NCBI RefSeq assembly: GCF_019933235.1
Contig: NZ_CP082945.1
Span: 930,001 to 994,000 of the forward strand
Reading direction: 5' to 3'
DNA from: Streptomyces angustmyceticus
GTDB taxonomy: Bacteria; Actinomycetota; Actinomycetes; Streptomycetales; Streptomycetaceae
DNA: 64,000 bases
The position numbers and the translations under genes were made by a program. The notes below the pieces were generated by a model, which saw only the letters and a list, made by a program, of their open reading frames with translations, was not told the origin of the DNA and ran no database searches. Position 1 is the stretch's first letter. Each line of letters opens with the position of its first letter. Shown in pieces: positions 52,312 through 61,154 of the stretch.

Positions 52312-53646
52312 ATGGCTCCGCCCCAACCCCCCGCAGCCGGCCAGGAGAGCCTTGTCGCACGGCTCGGATTTCCCGACCTGACGGGCAACGGACGCTTCGT
52401 CGCGGCCAATGTCATCGACAGCCTGGCCAGCGGTCTGGTCATGGCGTTCATGGTCGTGTACTTCACCGGCACCACCGACCTGTCGCTGGTCTCGGTGGGC
52501 ACCTCCCTGACTCTCGGCTACGCGCTCGCGCTCCCCGCGCCCGCGCTCGCCGGCTGGCTCCTGGACCGGATCGGCCCCCGCCGGGTCGTCGCGGTCGGCA
52601 ACCTCGTCTCGGCCGTGGGCTTCGTCAGCCTGCTGCTCGCCGGCTCGGCCTGGCAGATCGTCGCGACCCAACTGGTCGTCCAGACCGGCGCCTCGCTGTA
52701 CTGGACCTCCGGCAGCGCCCTGGTCGCCCTGGTCGCCCAGGAACACGACCGCACCCGGTGGTTCGCCTTCATCCGGGCCCTGCGGAACGTCGGCATCGGC
52801 TTCGGCGGCGCCGTGGCCGCCCTGGCCGTGGCCGTGGCCGACGTCAACGGGCTCAGGGCGCTGGTGGCCCTGAACGCGGCCGGCTACCTGGCCGCGGCCT
52901 GGCTCATCACCTCCTGGCGGCCCGTACGGGAGTCCGCCCCGGACACCTCGGCCCCCGGGGCGAAGGCACCCCCCAGGGCCGGTTACCTGATGGTCCTGCG
53001 GGACGGCGCCTATATGCGCCTGGTCGCCGCCAACGTCTCGTTCGTGCTGGCCTCGATGGTGCTGAGCATCCTGCTGGGGCTGTACGCCACCGACAGTCTG
53101 CGGGTCGGTGCCTGGGTCGCCGGCGTACTGATCACCTTGAACACGGCCCTCGTCGCCACGACGCAGACCGTGGCCTCCCGGTGGATCGAGCGGCGGCGCA
53201 CCACCCGGGTCATCGCCCTGGCGGCCGTCGTCAACGCCGTCGCCTTCACCGTCTTCGCCGTCCTGGGAGTGCTGCCCTCCTGGGCCGTGGCGGTGGGCCT
53301 GCCGGCCGCCGTCATCGTCTACACCCTCGCCGAGATCCTGGGCTCACCGCCCATGGGCGAGCTCAGCGTCGCCCTGGCCCCCGCCCATGCGCGGGGCCGC
53401 TACCTGGGAGTCTTCCAACTCTCCTGGACCCTCGGCGGTGTGATCGCCCCCGCCGCGCTCACCACCCTCCTGTCGTGGGGGCCGGCCTGGCCCTGGCTCT
53501 TCCTCGCCGCCGTCAGCGTGCTCTCGGTGCCCTTGGTGCTGAGCCTGGAATCCCGGGTCCGCCGCGGCACGGACCACGCCTCCCCGCCCGCCGGCTCCGC
53601 CGAGCCGGCACCGGACACCACCGCTCTCGAAGGAAACCCGTCATGA
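52312..53646 (+). CDS. MFS transporter, probable exporter
   Basis: This 444-residue, 12-helix MFS protein shows NVIDSLASGLVMAFMVVYFT in helix 1 and LDRIGPRRVVAVGN as the cytoplasmic motif. It has a long variable loop after helix 6 (about 200-225). It resembles small-molecule exporters in biosynthetic operons. ATG 52312 has only a weak ribosome site. Its stop overlaps the first ATP-grasp start (ATGA at 53643), so production and export are coupled. Confidence 0.9.
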   Translation: MAPPQPPAAGQESLVARLGFPDLTGNGRFVAANVIDSLASGLVMAFMVVYFTGTTDLSLVSVGTSLTLGYALALPAPALAGWLLDRIGPRRVVAVGNLVSAVGFVSLLLAGSAWQIVATQLVVQTGASLYWTSGSALVALVAQEHDRTRWFAFIRALRNVGIGFGGAVAALAVAVADVNGLRALVALNAAGYLAAAWLITSWRPVRESAPDTSAPGAKAPPRAGYLMVLRDGAYMRLVAANVSFVLASMVLSILLGLYATDSLRVGAWVAGVLITLNTALVATTQTVASRWIERRRTTRVIALAAVVNAVAFTVFAVLGVLPSWAVAVGLPAAVIVYTLAEILGSPPMGELSVALAPAHARGRYLGVFQLSWTLGGVIAPAALTTLLSWGPAWPWLFLAAVSVLSVPLVLSLESRVRRGTDHASPPAGSAEPAPDTTALEGNPS

Positions 53647-54884
53647 AGAAGATCCTGCTGATCGAGGCCAATGTGGCCGCCGGTCGCGAACTCCTCGGTG
53701 CGGCAGCACAGTTGGGGGCCCAGACCTATGTCGCCACCCACGAGGAGCTGTACGAGCAGTACCCGATCGACCTGCGCGAGGAGATAGCCGGCACGGTCTT
53801 CACCGACTTCGCCCGGCCCGACGACGCCCTGCGGGAGCTGGCCGCGTTCTGCCGGTCCACCGGCATCGACGCCGTCGTCACCTCCTGGGAGTTCCTCTCC
53901 CCGCTCGCCATCCGCCTCGCCGCCGAACTCGGCCTGCCCGGCCACCTGCCCGAAGCAGCCGACGCCTGCCGCAACAAGCGCGCGATGGCCGAAGCGTTCG
54001 CCCGCCACCAGGTGCCCGCCCCGCGCACCGTCTGGGCCCCCGACGCCCGCGCGCTCGCCGAGAGGATCGCGGCGAGCGGCCTTTCGTACCCCCTGGTCGT
54101 CAAGCCCGCGGAGAACGCGGGATCCATCGGCGTGACGGTGGTGCGCTCGGCCGGCGACCTGCCCGCGGCAGCCGCACTCGCCCAGGCCCAGACCCACGAG
54201 TTCCCCCACAACATCCCGCTGGACACCACGCTCCTGGCCCAGGAGTACGTCGGCGGCGACGAGTTCAGCGTCGAGACCGTGATCAGCGACGGCACCGTGC
54301 ACCACCTCGCGATCACCGAGAAGTTCACCACCCAGGGAGACAGCCGGGCCGAGCTCGGGCACACCGTTCCCGCCGTGCTCGAACCGCCGGCCGCGGCCGC
54401 GGTGCTGGACGCCGCCGAACGGGCCGTCACCGCCCTGGGGCTGCGCAACGGCATCGCGCACACCGAGATCAAGGCCGACGCCCAGGGCCACGCCCGGGTC
54501 ATCGAGACCGGCGCCCGCCCGCCCGGCGACCACATCATGCGCCTGGTGCAGGAGGCCCTCGGCATCAGCGAGGCCCGCGCCTACCTGCAGGCCGCGCTGG
54601 GGCAGACCCCCGATGTCACGCCCCGCCGCGACCGCGCCGCGGCCATCCGCTTCCTGGCCGCCCCGCGCGCCGGGACGCTGCGCTGGATCGGCAACCTGCC
54701 CGAAGGCGACGGCATCCTCGACACGAACACCTATGTGATGCCCGGCGACAAGGTCGGCGGCCCGCACGACAACATCGGCAGGGTCGGCCATGTGATGCTG
54801 CAGGCCCCCACCGCCGACGAGGTCAACAAGGCCGCCCTCGATGTCGTGAACTCCCTCACTGTGGAGGTGGAGACGGCATGGTGA
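53643..54884 (+). CDS. ATP-grasp ligase 1
   Basis: This 413-residue ATP-grasp enzyme has a pre-ATP-grasp domain starting MKKILLIEANVAAGRELLGA, the ATP lysine in PLVVKPAENAGSIGV, AQEYVGGDEFSVETV, and a metal-binding end IETGARPPGDHIMRLV. This is the ATP-grasp_4 type found in L-amino-acid ligases such as BacD and carnosine synthase. It would join a carboxylate to an amine through an acyl-phosphate. It overlaps both its neighbours by 4-7 bp. Confidence 0.9.
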   Translation: MKKILLIEANVAAGRELLGAAAQLGAQTYVATHEELYEQYPIDLREEIAGTVFTDFARPDDALRELAAFCRSTGIDAVVTSWEFLSPLAIRLAAELGLPGHLPEAADACRNKRAMAEAFARHQVPAPRTVWAPDARALAERIAASGLSYPLVVKPAENAGSIGVTVVRSAGDLPAAAALAQAQTHEFPHNIPLDTTLLAQEYVGGDEFSVETVISDGTVHHLAITEKFTTQGDSRAELGHTVPAVLEPPAAAAVLDAAERAVTALGLRNGIAHTEIKADAQGHARVIETGARPPGDHIMRLVQEALGISEARAYLQAALGQTPDVTPRRDRAAAIRFLAAPRAGTLRWIGNLPEGDGILDTNTYVMPGDKVGGPHDNIGRVGHVMLQAPTADEVNKAALDVVNSLTVEVETAW

Positions 54885-56236
54885 CCCAGCCCCCGGCCCG
54901 CGCACAGGCAGCGGACACGATGCGGCGCAGACCGTACCGGATCGCCTTCCTGCGCTCCATCGAGATCCAGCAGACCGCCCCCTACCTCGGCCGCCTGCAC
55001 GACACCTTCGACGCGGACGGCGTCGAGGCCCGCCTCTACTACACCGACGGCACCTGCGGCCCCCAGGACTTCCCCGGCGAGGCCGTGAAGCTCGCCCCGG
55101 ACGTCACCGCCGGCCAGATCGTCACCCACCTCCTGGGGTGGCGGGCGGACGCGGTGGTCTCCCTGTCCATCGCCGACGAGAACGCGCTGCGCGACGCCCT
55201 GGTCAAGGAAGAACTCGTCGCCCACGGCATCCCCATGGTGATGCACAGCGTCTCCGCCACCCGCCGTCTGGCCAACAAGTGGGACACCAAGGAACTGGTC
55301 CGCTCCTTCGGGCTGGACACCCCTCACGGCATGCTGCTGGACGGCGACCTCCTCAACGGCCGCAGCCTCGCCGTGCCCTCCTACGGCGAGCTCGTCGAGC
55401 GCAGCGCCCGGCAGTTCGGATTCCCGCTGCTCACCAAGCCGTTGTGGGACTGCCTGGCCAATGGCGTCAGCTTCATCGACAGCGTCGCGGACCTGACCGC
55501 CTACCTCCACGCCCCCTACGACGGGAACGTGGTGCTGGAGAAATGCCTGCGCGGCGAACTGTGCTCCGTCGAGGTGATCGGGCGGGCCGGCCAGTACGTC
55601 GTCCAGCCGCTCATCTGGAAGGGCGCCACCGGCGGCAAGCCGGAGTTCACCTTCGGCCAGCTCCGCTACTCCGCCCCGCGCACGGACGCCGAGACCGACT
55701 TCCTGCCCGTCGCCGAGGCCCTGCGCACGATGTGCGGCGAGATCGGCATCGAGGGCGCCGCGGAAATCGAGATGATCTACGCCGCCGGCACCTACCAGAT
55801 CATCGAGATCAACCCCCGGGTCTCCGGCTCCACCACCCTGTCGATCGCCGCCTCGGGCTGCAACACCTATGCGTGCCTGACCGAGATGGTGCGCGGCCGC
55901 TGGTCGGCGGACCGTGCCAGGGCGCTCGAACGGAGCGAACGGAGGCTGGCCTTCCAGTTCCCCCTCGCGCACACCGCACCCGAAGCGGTCAGCGCCATGC
56001 GGCGCGAACTGGACCTCGTCCGCGCCACCACCTTGCACATCGACGGCCAGGAGCACGGCAACGCCATCATCTCCTGCACCCTGGCCGACGCCGCCGGCCT
56101 GGCCGCCCGGATGCGCGCGCTCAACGCACGGCACGCCCTCGTGCCCGAGGATCTGATCCAGCAGATCGACGAGGTCGTGCGCCGTGCCCTGGACGGTCCC
56201 GGCACGGCCCCGGCCCCCTTGTCCGCCGCCCTGTAA
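54878..56236 (+). CDS. ATP-grasp ligase 2
   Basis: This 452-residue second ATP-grasp enzyme is not a close paralog of the first. It has an N-terminal substrate domain (RIAFLRSIEIQQTAPYLGRL), FPLLTKPLWDCLANGVSF for ATP, EKCLRGELCSVEVIG, and the canonical metal motif IIEINPRVSGSTTLS. Two distinct ligases in a row imply two peptide-like bonds or a dipeptide unit. ATG 54878 overlaps ligase 1 by seven bases. Confidence 0.9.
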   Translation: MVTQPPARAQAADTMRRRPYRIAFLRSIEIQQTAPYLGRLHDTFDADGVEARLYYTDGTCGPQDFPGEAVKLAPDVTAGQIVTHLLGWRADAVVSLSIADENALRDALVKEELVAHGIPMVMHSVSATRRLANKWDTKELVRSFGLDTPHGMLLDGDLLNGRSLAVPSYGELVERSARQFGFPLLTKPLWDCLANGVSFIDSVADLTAYLHAPYDGNVVLEKCLRGELCSVEVIGRAGQYVVQPLIWKGATGGKPEFTFGQLRYSAPRTDAETDFLPVAEALRTMCGEIGIEGAAEIEMIYAAGTYQIIEINPRVSGSTTLSIAASGCNTYACLTEMVRGRWSADRARALERSERRLAFQFPLAHTAPEAVSAMRRELDLVRATTLHIDGQEHGNAIISCTLADAAGLAARMRALNARHALVPEDLIQQIDEVVRRALDGPGTAPAPLSAAL

Positions 56237-56328
56237 CCCCCTTGCCGGAACACGGCGGCGCGGCCCCGGCGGCGCCCCGTGTTCCGGCCCCCTGTTCCAC
56301 ACCTCTCCCGGCACAGAAAGGTCACCTC

Positions 56329-57765
56329 GTGGCTGGCAGATTCGGCGTGGGCTGGACCCTCCACGGGGACGGCAGCGCCCCCGCACCGGGCCGGTCCGTC
56401 CGTCCCGACGAACGGCTGTCCTGGCCCCTCACCATCGGACTGGGCATCCAGCATGTCGTCGCGATGTTCGGCGCGACCTTCGTCTTCCCCACCGTCATGG
56501 GGCTGGACGCCAACCTGGCCGTGATGATGTCCGGACTGGCCACCGTGGTGTTCCTGCTCATCGTCAAAGGAAAGATTCCCAGCTACCTGGGCACCAGCGC
56601 CGCCTTCGTCGGATCCGTCGCGGCCATCCGGGCGGCCGGCGGCAGCACGCCCACCGTGCTCGGCGCGATCGTGGTGTCCGGACTCGTGATGGCCGCCTTC
56701 GGGATCCTCGTGCACACCGTCGGCGCCCGGCTCATCCACCGCCTGTTCCCGCCCGCCGTATCGGGCGCCGTGGTCCTGCTCATCGGCTTCAACCTGGCCC
56801 CCGTCGTCTCCGGCACCTACTGGCCGCAGGACCAGTGGGTGGCCTTCGCGACCATGTCCGTGGTCGTCGCCGCGACCGCCCTGCTCCGCGGCTTCTGGGC
56901 ACGGATCGCCATCGTCCTGGGCCTGCTGTTCGGCTTCGCCCTCTCCTGGTGCCTGGATCGCCTGTCCGGCCCGATCCACGCCCCCGACGCCGCCGGACAC
57001 CTCAGCGAACACTTCCGTGTCGACCTGTCAGGTGTCATGAACGCCCCCTGGTTCGGGCTGCCGCACATGCAGGCCCCCGACTTCAGGACGAGCGCCGTGC
57101 TGATGGCGCTGCCCGCTCTGGTCGCGCTGATCGCGGAGAACACCGGTCACGTCAAGGCCGTCGCCGAGATGACCCACACCGACCTCGACTCCAGCCTGGG
57201 CCGCGCCATCGCGGCGGACGGGCTCACCACCGCCCTGTCCGCGGCGGTCGGCGGCGCCCCCACCACCACCTTCGCCGAGAACATCGGGGTGATGGCGGCC
57301 ACCCGGGTGTACTCCACCGCCGCCTACTGGGTCGCGGCCGCCGTCGCCGTCCTCTTCGGGCTCTGCCCCAAATTCGGCGCCCTCGTGGCCGCCACACCCG
57401 GCGGCGTGCTCGGCGGCATCACCGTGGTCCTCTACGGAATGATCGGCCTGCTGGGCGCCAAGATCTGGATCGCGAACCGGGTCGACTTCAACGACCCCGT
57501 CAACCTGGTCTCCGTGGCCACCGGCACCGTGATGGGCATCGGCGGCACCTCCCTCCAGCTGTCCGGCACCTTCACCATCAACGGCATCGCCCTCGGCACC
57601 CTGGTCACTCTGATCACCTACCACCTCCTGCGCACCCGCACCTCCCGCCGCGTCCCCCTTCCGCCCTCGCACCACGACCGGCCCGCACGGGACCGCCCCG
57701 AGGCGGGTCAGGCCACCGCCCTGGCCCCCGCCGCGCCGCTGCCTCCCTCCCCCGCCTCGCGGTGA
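56329..57765 (+). CDS. NCS2 nucleobase permease, uracil type
   Basis: This 478-residue nucleobase:cation symporter of the NCS2/NAT family has the signature helices LVALIAENTGHVKAVAEMT and TTFAENIGVMAATRVYST. The latter is typical of uracil permeases (UraA: TTYGENIGVMA) rather than xanthine permeases. GTG 56329 follows AAAGG. It is in line with the ATP-grasp genes (92-bp gap), not with the convergent xdhC, whose end it overlaps by 58 bp. It would import a pyrimidine base as precursor, or recapture intermediates. Confidence 0.9.
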   Translation: MAGRFGVGWTLHGDGSAPAPGRSVRPDERLSWPLTIGLGIQHVVAMFGATFVFPTVMGLDANLAVMMSGLATVVFLLIVKGKIPSYLGTSAAFVGSVAAIRAAGGSTPTVLGAIVVSGLVMAAFGILVHTVGARLIHRLFPPAVSGAVVLLIGFNLAPVVSGTYWPQDQWVAFATMSVVVAATALLRGFWARIAIVLGLLFGFALSWCLDRLSGPIHAPDAAGHLSEHFRVDLSGVMNAPWFGLPHMQAPDFRTSAVLMALPALVALIAENTGHVKAVAEMTHTDLDSSLGRAIAADGLTTALSAAVGGAPTTTFAENIGVMAATRVYSTAAYWVAAAVAVLFGLCPKFGALVAATPGGVLGGITVVLYGMIGLLGAKIWIANRVDFNDPVNLVSVATGTVMGIGGTSLQLSGTFTINGIALGTLVTLITYHLLRTRTSRRVPLPPSHHDRPARDRPEAGQATALAPAAPLPPSPASR

Positions 57766-58865
57766 ATCGGCGTCCGCGCACCGGTCAGCGGGACGCCCGT
57801 GCCGCCGTGACGTGCCGCGACGATCTCGGCGGCGATGGACAGGGCGGTCTCCTCCGGGGTGCGCGCTCCGAGGTCGAGACCTATCGGCGAGCGGAGTCGG
57901 GCCAGTTCGGCCGCGGTGACACCGGCTTCGCGCAGCCGGCGGTCACGGTCCTCGTGGGTGCGGCGCGAACCCATCGCGCCGACGAAGGCGACCGGCAGCC
58001 GCAGGGCCTCCTGCAGCAGCGGGATGTCGAACTTGGCGTCATGGGTCAGCACGCACAGGACCGTACGGCCGTCGGTCGCGGTACGCCGGAGGTAGCGGTG
58101 CGGCCAGTCGACCACGATCTCGTCGGCCTCCGGGAAGCGGGCGCGGGTGGCGAAGACGGGGCGGGCGTCGCACACGGTCACGTGGTACCCGAGGAACCTG
58201 GCCGTACGGACCAGCGCCGCGGCGAAGTCGATCGCGCCGAAGACGATCATGCGGGGTGGCGGCACGTTCGACTCGACGAACAGCGTCAGGTCGGCCGCGC
58301 AGCGCGCCCCGCGCTCCGAGACGGCGACCGTGCCGCTCCGCCCCGCGTCCAGCAGGGCCCGGGCCTCCGCCACCGCGGCACGGTCCAGCTCCGGATCCCC
58401 GCCGAGCCCTCCTTCGTACGAGCCGTCGGAGCGCAGCAACAGCCCCCTGCCGAGGAGCCCGGCCGGCCCCCGGGCCACCCGGACGAGCGCCGCCGACTCC
58501 CCTCGGGCGGCGGCCGACAGCGCCGCCGCGCACACCTCCCCGCCCGGTGCGTCCGCCCGCACCGGCGTGACCAGGACATCGATCGACCCGCCGCAGGTCA
58601 GTCCCACCGCGAAGGCGTCCTCATCGCTGTACCCGAACCGCTCCAGCACCGTCGCGCCGTCCCGCAGCGCCTGTACACACAGCTCGTACACCGCCCCTTC
58701 CACACAGCCACCGGAAACCGAACCGATGGCCTCACCACGACCATCAACGGCAAGCGCGGCCCCGGGCCCCCGCGGCGCACTCCCCTCAACCGCCACCACA
58801 CTGGCCACAGCGAACTCCCGCCCCTCCTGCCGCCATTGGTCCAACTCGTCGGCGATATCCAGCAT
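57708..58865 (-). CDS. xdhC: XdhC-type molybdenum-cofactor maturation factor
   Basis: This 385-residue XdhC/CoxI protein binds molybdenum cofactor, helps its sulfuration and inserts it in the large subunit encoded just upstream. It shows GSAPRGPGAALAVDG, GSVSGGCVEGAVYEL with the conserved Cys, a Rossmann domain (MIVFGAIDFAAALVR) and VAFVGAMGSRRTH. ATG 58865 follows AAGGAGG. It is the last gene of the minus-strand Mo-enzyme operon. It corresponds to PaoD/YagQ in E. coli. A run of C-tracts in its mRNA leader (G-tracts on the plus strand) lies just before the ribosome site. Confidence 0.93.
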   Translation of the reverse strand: MLDIADELDQWRQEGREFAVASVVAVEGSAPRGPGAALAVDGRGEAIGSVSGGCVEGAVYELCVQALRDGATVLERFGYSDEDAFAVGLTCGGSIDVLVTPVRADAPGGEVCAAALSAAARGESAALVRVARGPAGLLGRGLLLRSDGSYEGGLGGDPELDRAAVAEARALLDAGRSGTVAVSERGARCAADLTLFVESNVPPPRMIVFGAIDFAAALVRTARFLGYHVTVCDARPVFATRARFPEADEIVVDWPHRYLRRTATDGRTVLCVLTHDAKFDIPLLQEALRLPVAFVGAMGSRRTHEDRDRRLREAGVTAAELARLRSPIGLDLGARTPEETALSIAAEIVAARHGGTGVPLTGARTPIHREAGEGGSGAAGARAVA

Positions 58866-58877
58866 CTGGGCCTCCTT

Positions 58878-58907
58878 GGGGTGGGGGTGGGATGGGGTGG
58901 GGATGGG
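58878..58907 (+). other. G-quadruplex-forming tract upstream of xdhC
   Basis: Six runs of three to five G (starting 58878, 58883, 58889, 58894, 58899, 58905) are separated by only one or two bases on the plus strand, 12 bp upstream of the xdhC ATG. On the mRNA this is the C-rich strand. Confidence 0.7.
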
Positions 58908-59024
58908 AGTTTGTGGTGATGGGGAAGGGTCGGGGTCGGGCCCGGACGCCCTGGGGCGGAATCCCCACGCCCGCCCCCGGAGCCCATCAACGCTCGGACC
59001 GCCCCGCCGCCCCCAACTCCCCTG

Positions 59025-61154
59025 CTACTCCCCTGTCCCCGCCCGCAGAACGCGGTCCGGACGGATCGGCAGGTTCCGGTGGCGTACCCCGGTCGCGTGC
59101 CAGACCGCGTTGGCGACGGCGGCCGCGGCGCCCACGATGCCGATCTCGCCGATGCCCTTGATGCCGACGGGGTCGTCCTCGTCCGGGTCGTCCACCCAGT
59201 CCGCTTCGATGAGCGGTACGTCGGCGTTCGCGGCGAAGTGGTAGCCCGCGAGGTCTGCGCCGACATGGCCGCCCGAGGCCGGGTCCCTGACCGCCTCCTC
59301 GTGCAGCGCCATGGAGAGGCCCCAGATCATTCCGCCGATGAACTGGCTGCGGGCGGTCAGCGGGTTGATGATCCGGCCCGCGGCGAAGACCCCGAGCATC
59401 CGCCGTACGCGCACCTCGCCGCTGGTGACGTCCACCGCCACTTCCGCGAACTGCGCCCCGTAGGAGTGCCGTTCCTTCTGCGCGAGCGCGCCGATGGCCG
59501 CACCGGTGTCCGCCCGTGCCGTGATCCCGTCCGGCGGGATCTCCGCGCCCAGGGCGAGCTGTTCCTTCAGCTCGTCCACCGCGGCCGTGATCGCCCAGGC
59601 CCAGGAGCGGGTGCCCATGGAGCCGCCGGCGATCATGGCCGGGCCGAAGTCGCTGTCCGCGATCTTCATGTGGATGCGCGCCGGTTCCACCTCCAGCGCG
59701 TCCGCGGTGATCAGGGTCAGCGCGGTCCGCGCCCCGGTGCCGACGTCCGCCGCGGTGATCCGTACGGTGAACGTGCCGTCCGGCTCGGCCGTCACGGCGG
59801 CCGTGGAGGGGACGGCACCCGAGGGGAAGGTGGCCGCGGCGGTGCCGGTCCCGAGCAGCCAGCGCCCGTCGCGGCGAGTGCCGGGACGCGGGTCCCGGTC
59901 CGCCCAGCCGAACCGTTCGGCGCCCTCCTCGAAGCAGGCGAGCACCTTGCGGCTGCTGAACGGCAGACCGGACAGCGGCCCCACGTCCGGCTCGTTGCGC
60001 ACCCGCAGCGCGATCGGATCCATGCCGCACTTCTCGGCGAGTTCGTCGAGCGCGGACTCCAGGGCGAACGAGCCCGGCGCCTTGCCGGGCGCACGCATCC
60101 AGCTCGGTGTCGGCACATCGAGCGGGACCACACGGTCGACCGTGTGGTGCGCGTCCGCGTCGTACATCACTCGCCCGAACTGCGCGCTCCGCTCGACGAA
60201 TTCATGCACCGTCGAGGTGACGCACTCCGCTTCGTGGTCGAAGGCGCGCAGCCGGCCGTCGGGGTCGGCGCCGAGTCTGATCCGCTGCACCGTGGGGCTT
60301 CGGTAGCCCACGACCGAGAACATCTGGCGCCGGGTCAGTACGACCCGGACCGGTCGGTGGAGCACGGTCGCCGCCATGGCGGCGAGCACCACATGCGGGC
60401 GGGTCGCCTTGGCCCCGAAGGCACCGCCGACGTGCTCGGACCGCACCCGTACCGAGGCGGGGTCGAGCGAGAACAGCTTCGCCAGCTCCTCCGCCACGAA
60501 CCTGCTGCCCTGGTTGGAGTCGATGACTTCGAGCCGGCCGCTGTCCCAGCGCGCCATCGCCGCATGCGGCTCCAGCGGGCTGTGATGCTCTTCCGGCGTG
60601 GTGTACTCGGCGTCCACGACCACGGCGGACGCGGCGAGTTCGCGCTCCAGGTCCCCCTTCTCCGTCTCGGTCGGCGAAGCGGGAGAACCAGCGGGTGTAC
60701 GCACCTCGGGACGCCCGCCGGAGAAGGCGACATCGTGTGGCTCCTGGTCGTACCGGACGACCAGCGCTTCGGCGGCCTCCCGGGCCTGCTCGGAGGTCTC
60801 GGCGACGACCAGCGCCACCGGCCAGCCGGCGTGCGGTACCCGGTCGTGCTGGAGGACCTGGAGGATCGGGTCGGGCGCCCCGAAGGCCCCGGTGTAGTCG
60901 CCGTTGAGCCGCGGGGCGTTGCCGTGGTGCAGGACGGCGAGGACACCGGGCATGGCCAGTACGGGATCGGACTCCACGGAGCGGATACGGCCCCGGGCGA
61001 TGGTGGACAGCACCAGCCAGCCGTGGGCGAGTCCGGCGAAGGGGATCTCCGCCGCGTAGCGCGCCGCTCCGGTGACCTTGTCGCGGCCCTCCAGACGCGT
61101 GTGGGCGGTGCCGGTGGCCCTCGTCGGCGGGACGGTCCTGGTGGTCGTGGTCAT
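59025..61154 (-). CDS. Aldehyde/xanthine oxidoreductase, molybdopterin subunit (PaoC-like)
   Basis: This 709-residue catalytic subunit has an N-terminal substrate domain (DKVTGAARYAAEI) and the molybdopterin-contact blocks HVGGAFGAKATRP, MRAPGKAPGSFALESALDEL and GGSMGTRSW. The C-terminal catalytic glutamate is in GIKGIGEIGIVGAAAA. The length is that of PaoC/YagR-type subunits, shorter than xanthine dehydrogenase large chains. ATG 61154 overlaps the FAD subunit stop. Aromatic or aliphatic aldehydes are likely substrates. Confidence 0.92.
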   Translation of the reverse strand: MTTTTRTVPPTRATGTAHTRLEGRDKVTGAARYAAEIPFAGLAHGWLVLSTIARGRIRSVESDPVLAMPGVLAVLHHGNAPRLNGDYTGAFGAPDPILQVLQHDRVPHAGWPVALVVAETSEQAREAAEALVVRYDQEPHDVAFSGGRPEVRTPAGSPASPTETEKGDLERELAASAVVVDAEYTTPEEHHSPLEPHAAMARWDSGRLEVIDSNQGSRFVAEELAKLFSLDPASVRVRSEHVGGAFGAKATRPHVVLAAMAATVLHRPVRVVLTRRQMFSVVGYRSPTVQRIRLGADPDGRLRAFDHEAECVTSTVHEFVERSAQFGRVMYDADAHHTVDRVVPLDVPTPSWMRAPGKAPGSFALESALDELAEKCGMDPIALRVRNEPDVGPLSGLPFSSRKVLACFEEGAERFGWADRDPRPGTRRDGRWLLGTGTAAATFPSGAVPSTAAVTAEPDGTFTVRITAADVGTGARTALTLITADALEVEPARIHMKIADSDFGPAMIAGGSMGTRSWAWAITAAVDELKEQLALGAEIPPDGITARADTGAAIGALAQKERHSYGAQFAEVAVDVTSGEVRVRRMLGVFAAGRIINPLTARSQFIGGMIWGLSMALHEEAVRDPASGGHVGADLAGYHFAANADVPLIEADWVDDPDEDDPVGIKGIGEIGIVGAAAAVANAVWHATGVRHRNLPIRPDRVLRAGTGE

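Noticed and set aside
56329..57765. NCS2 permease as the xanthine transporter of the Mo-enzyme operon
   Set aside because: It is on the opposite strand from the Mo-enzyme genes, its signature helix is uracil-type, and the Mo enzyme is PaoABC-like rather than a xanthine dehydrogenase.
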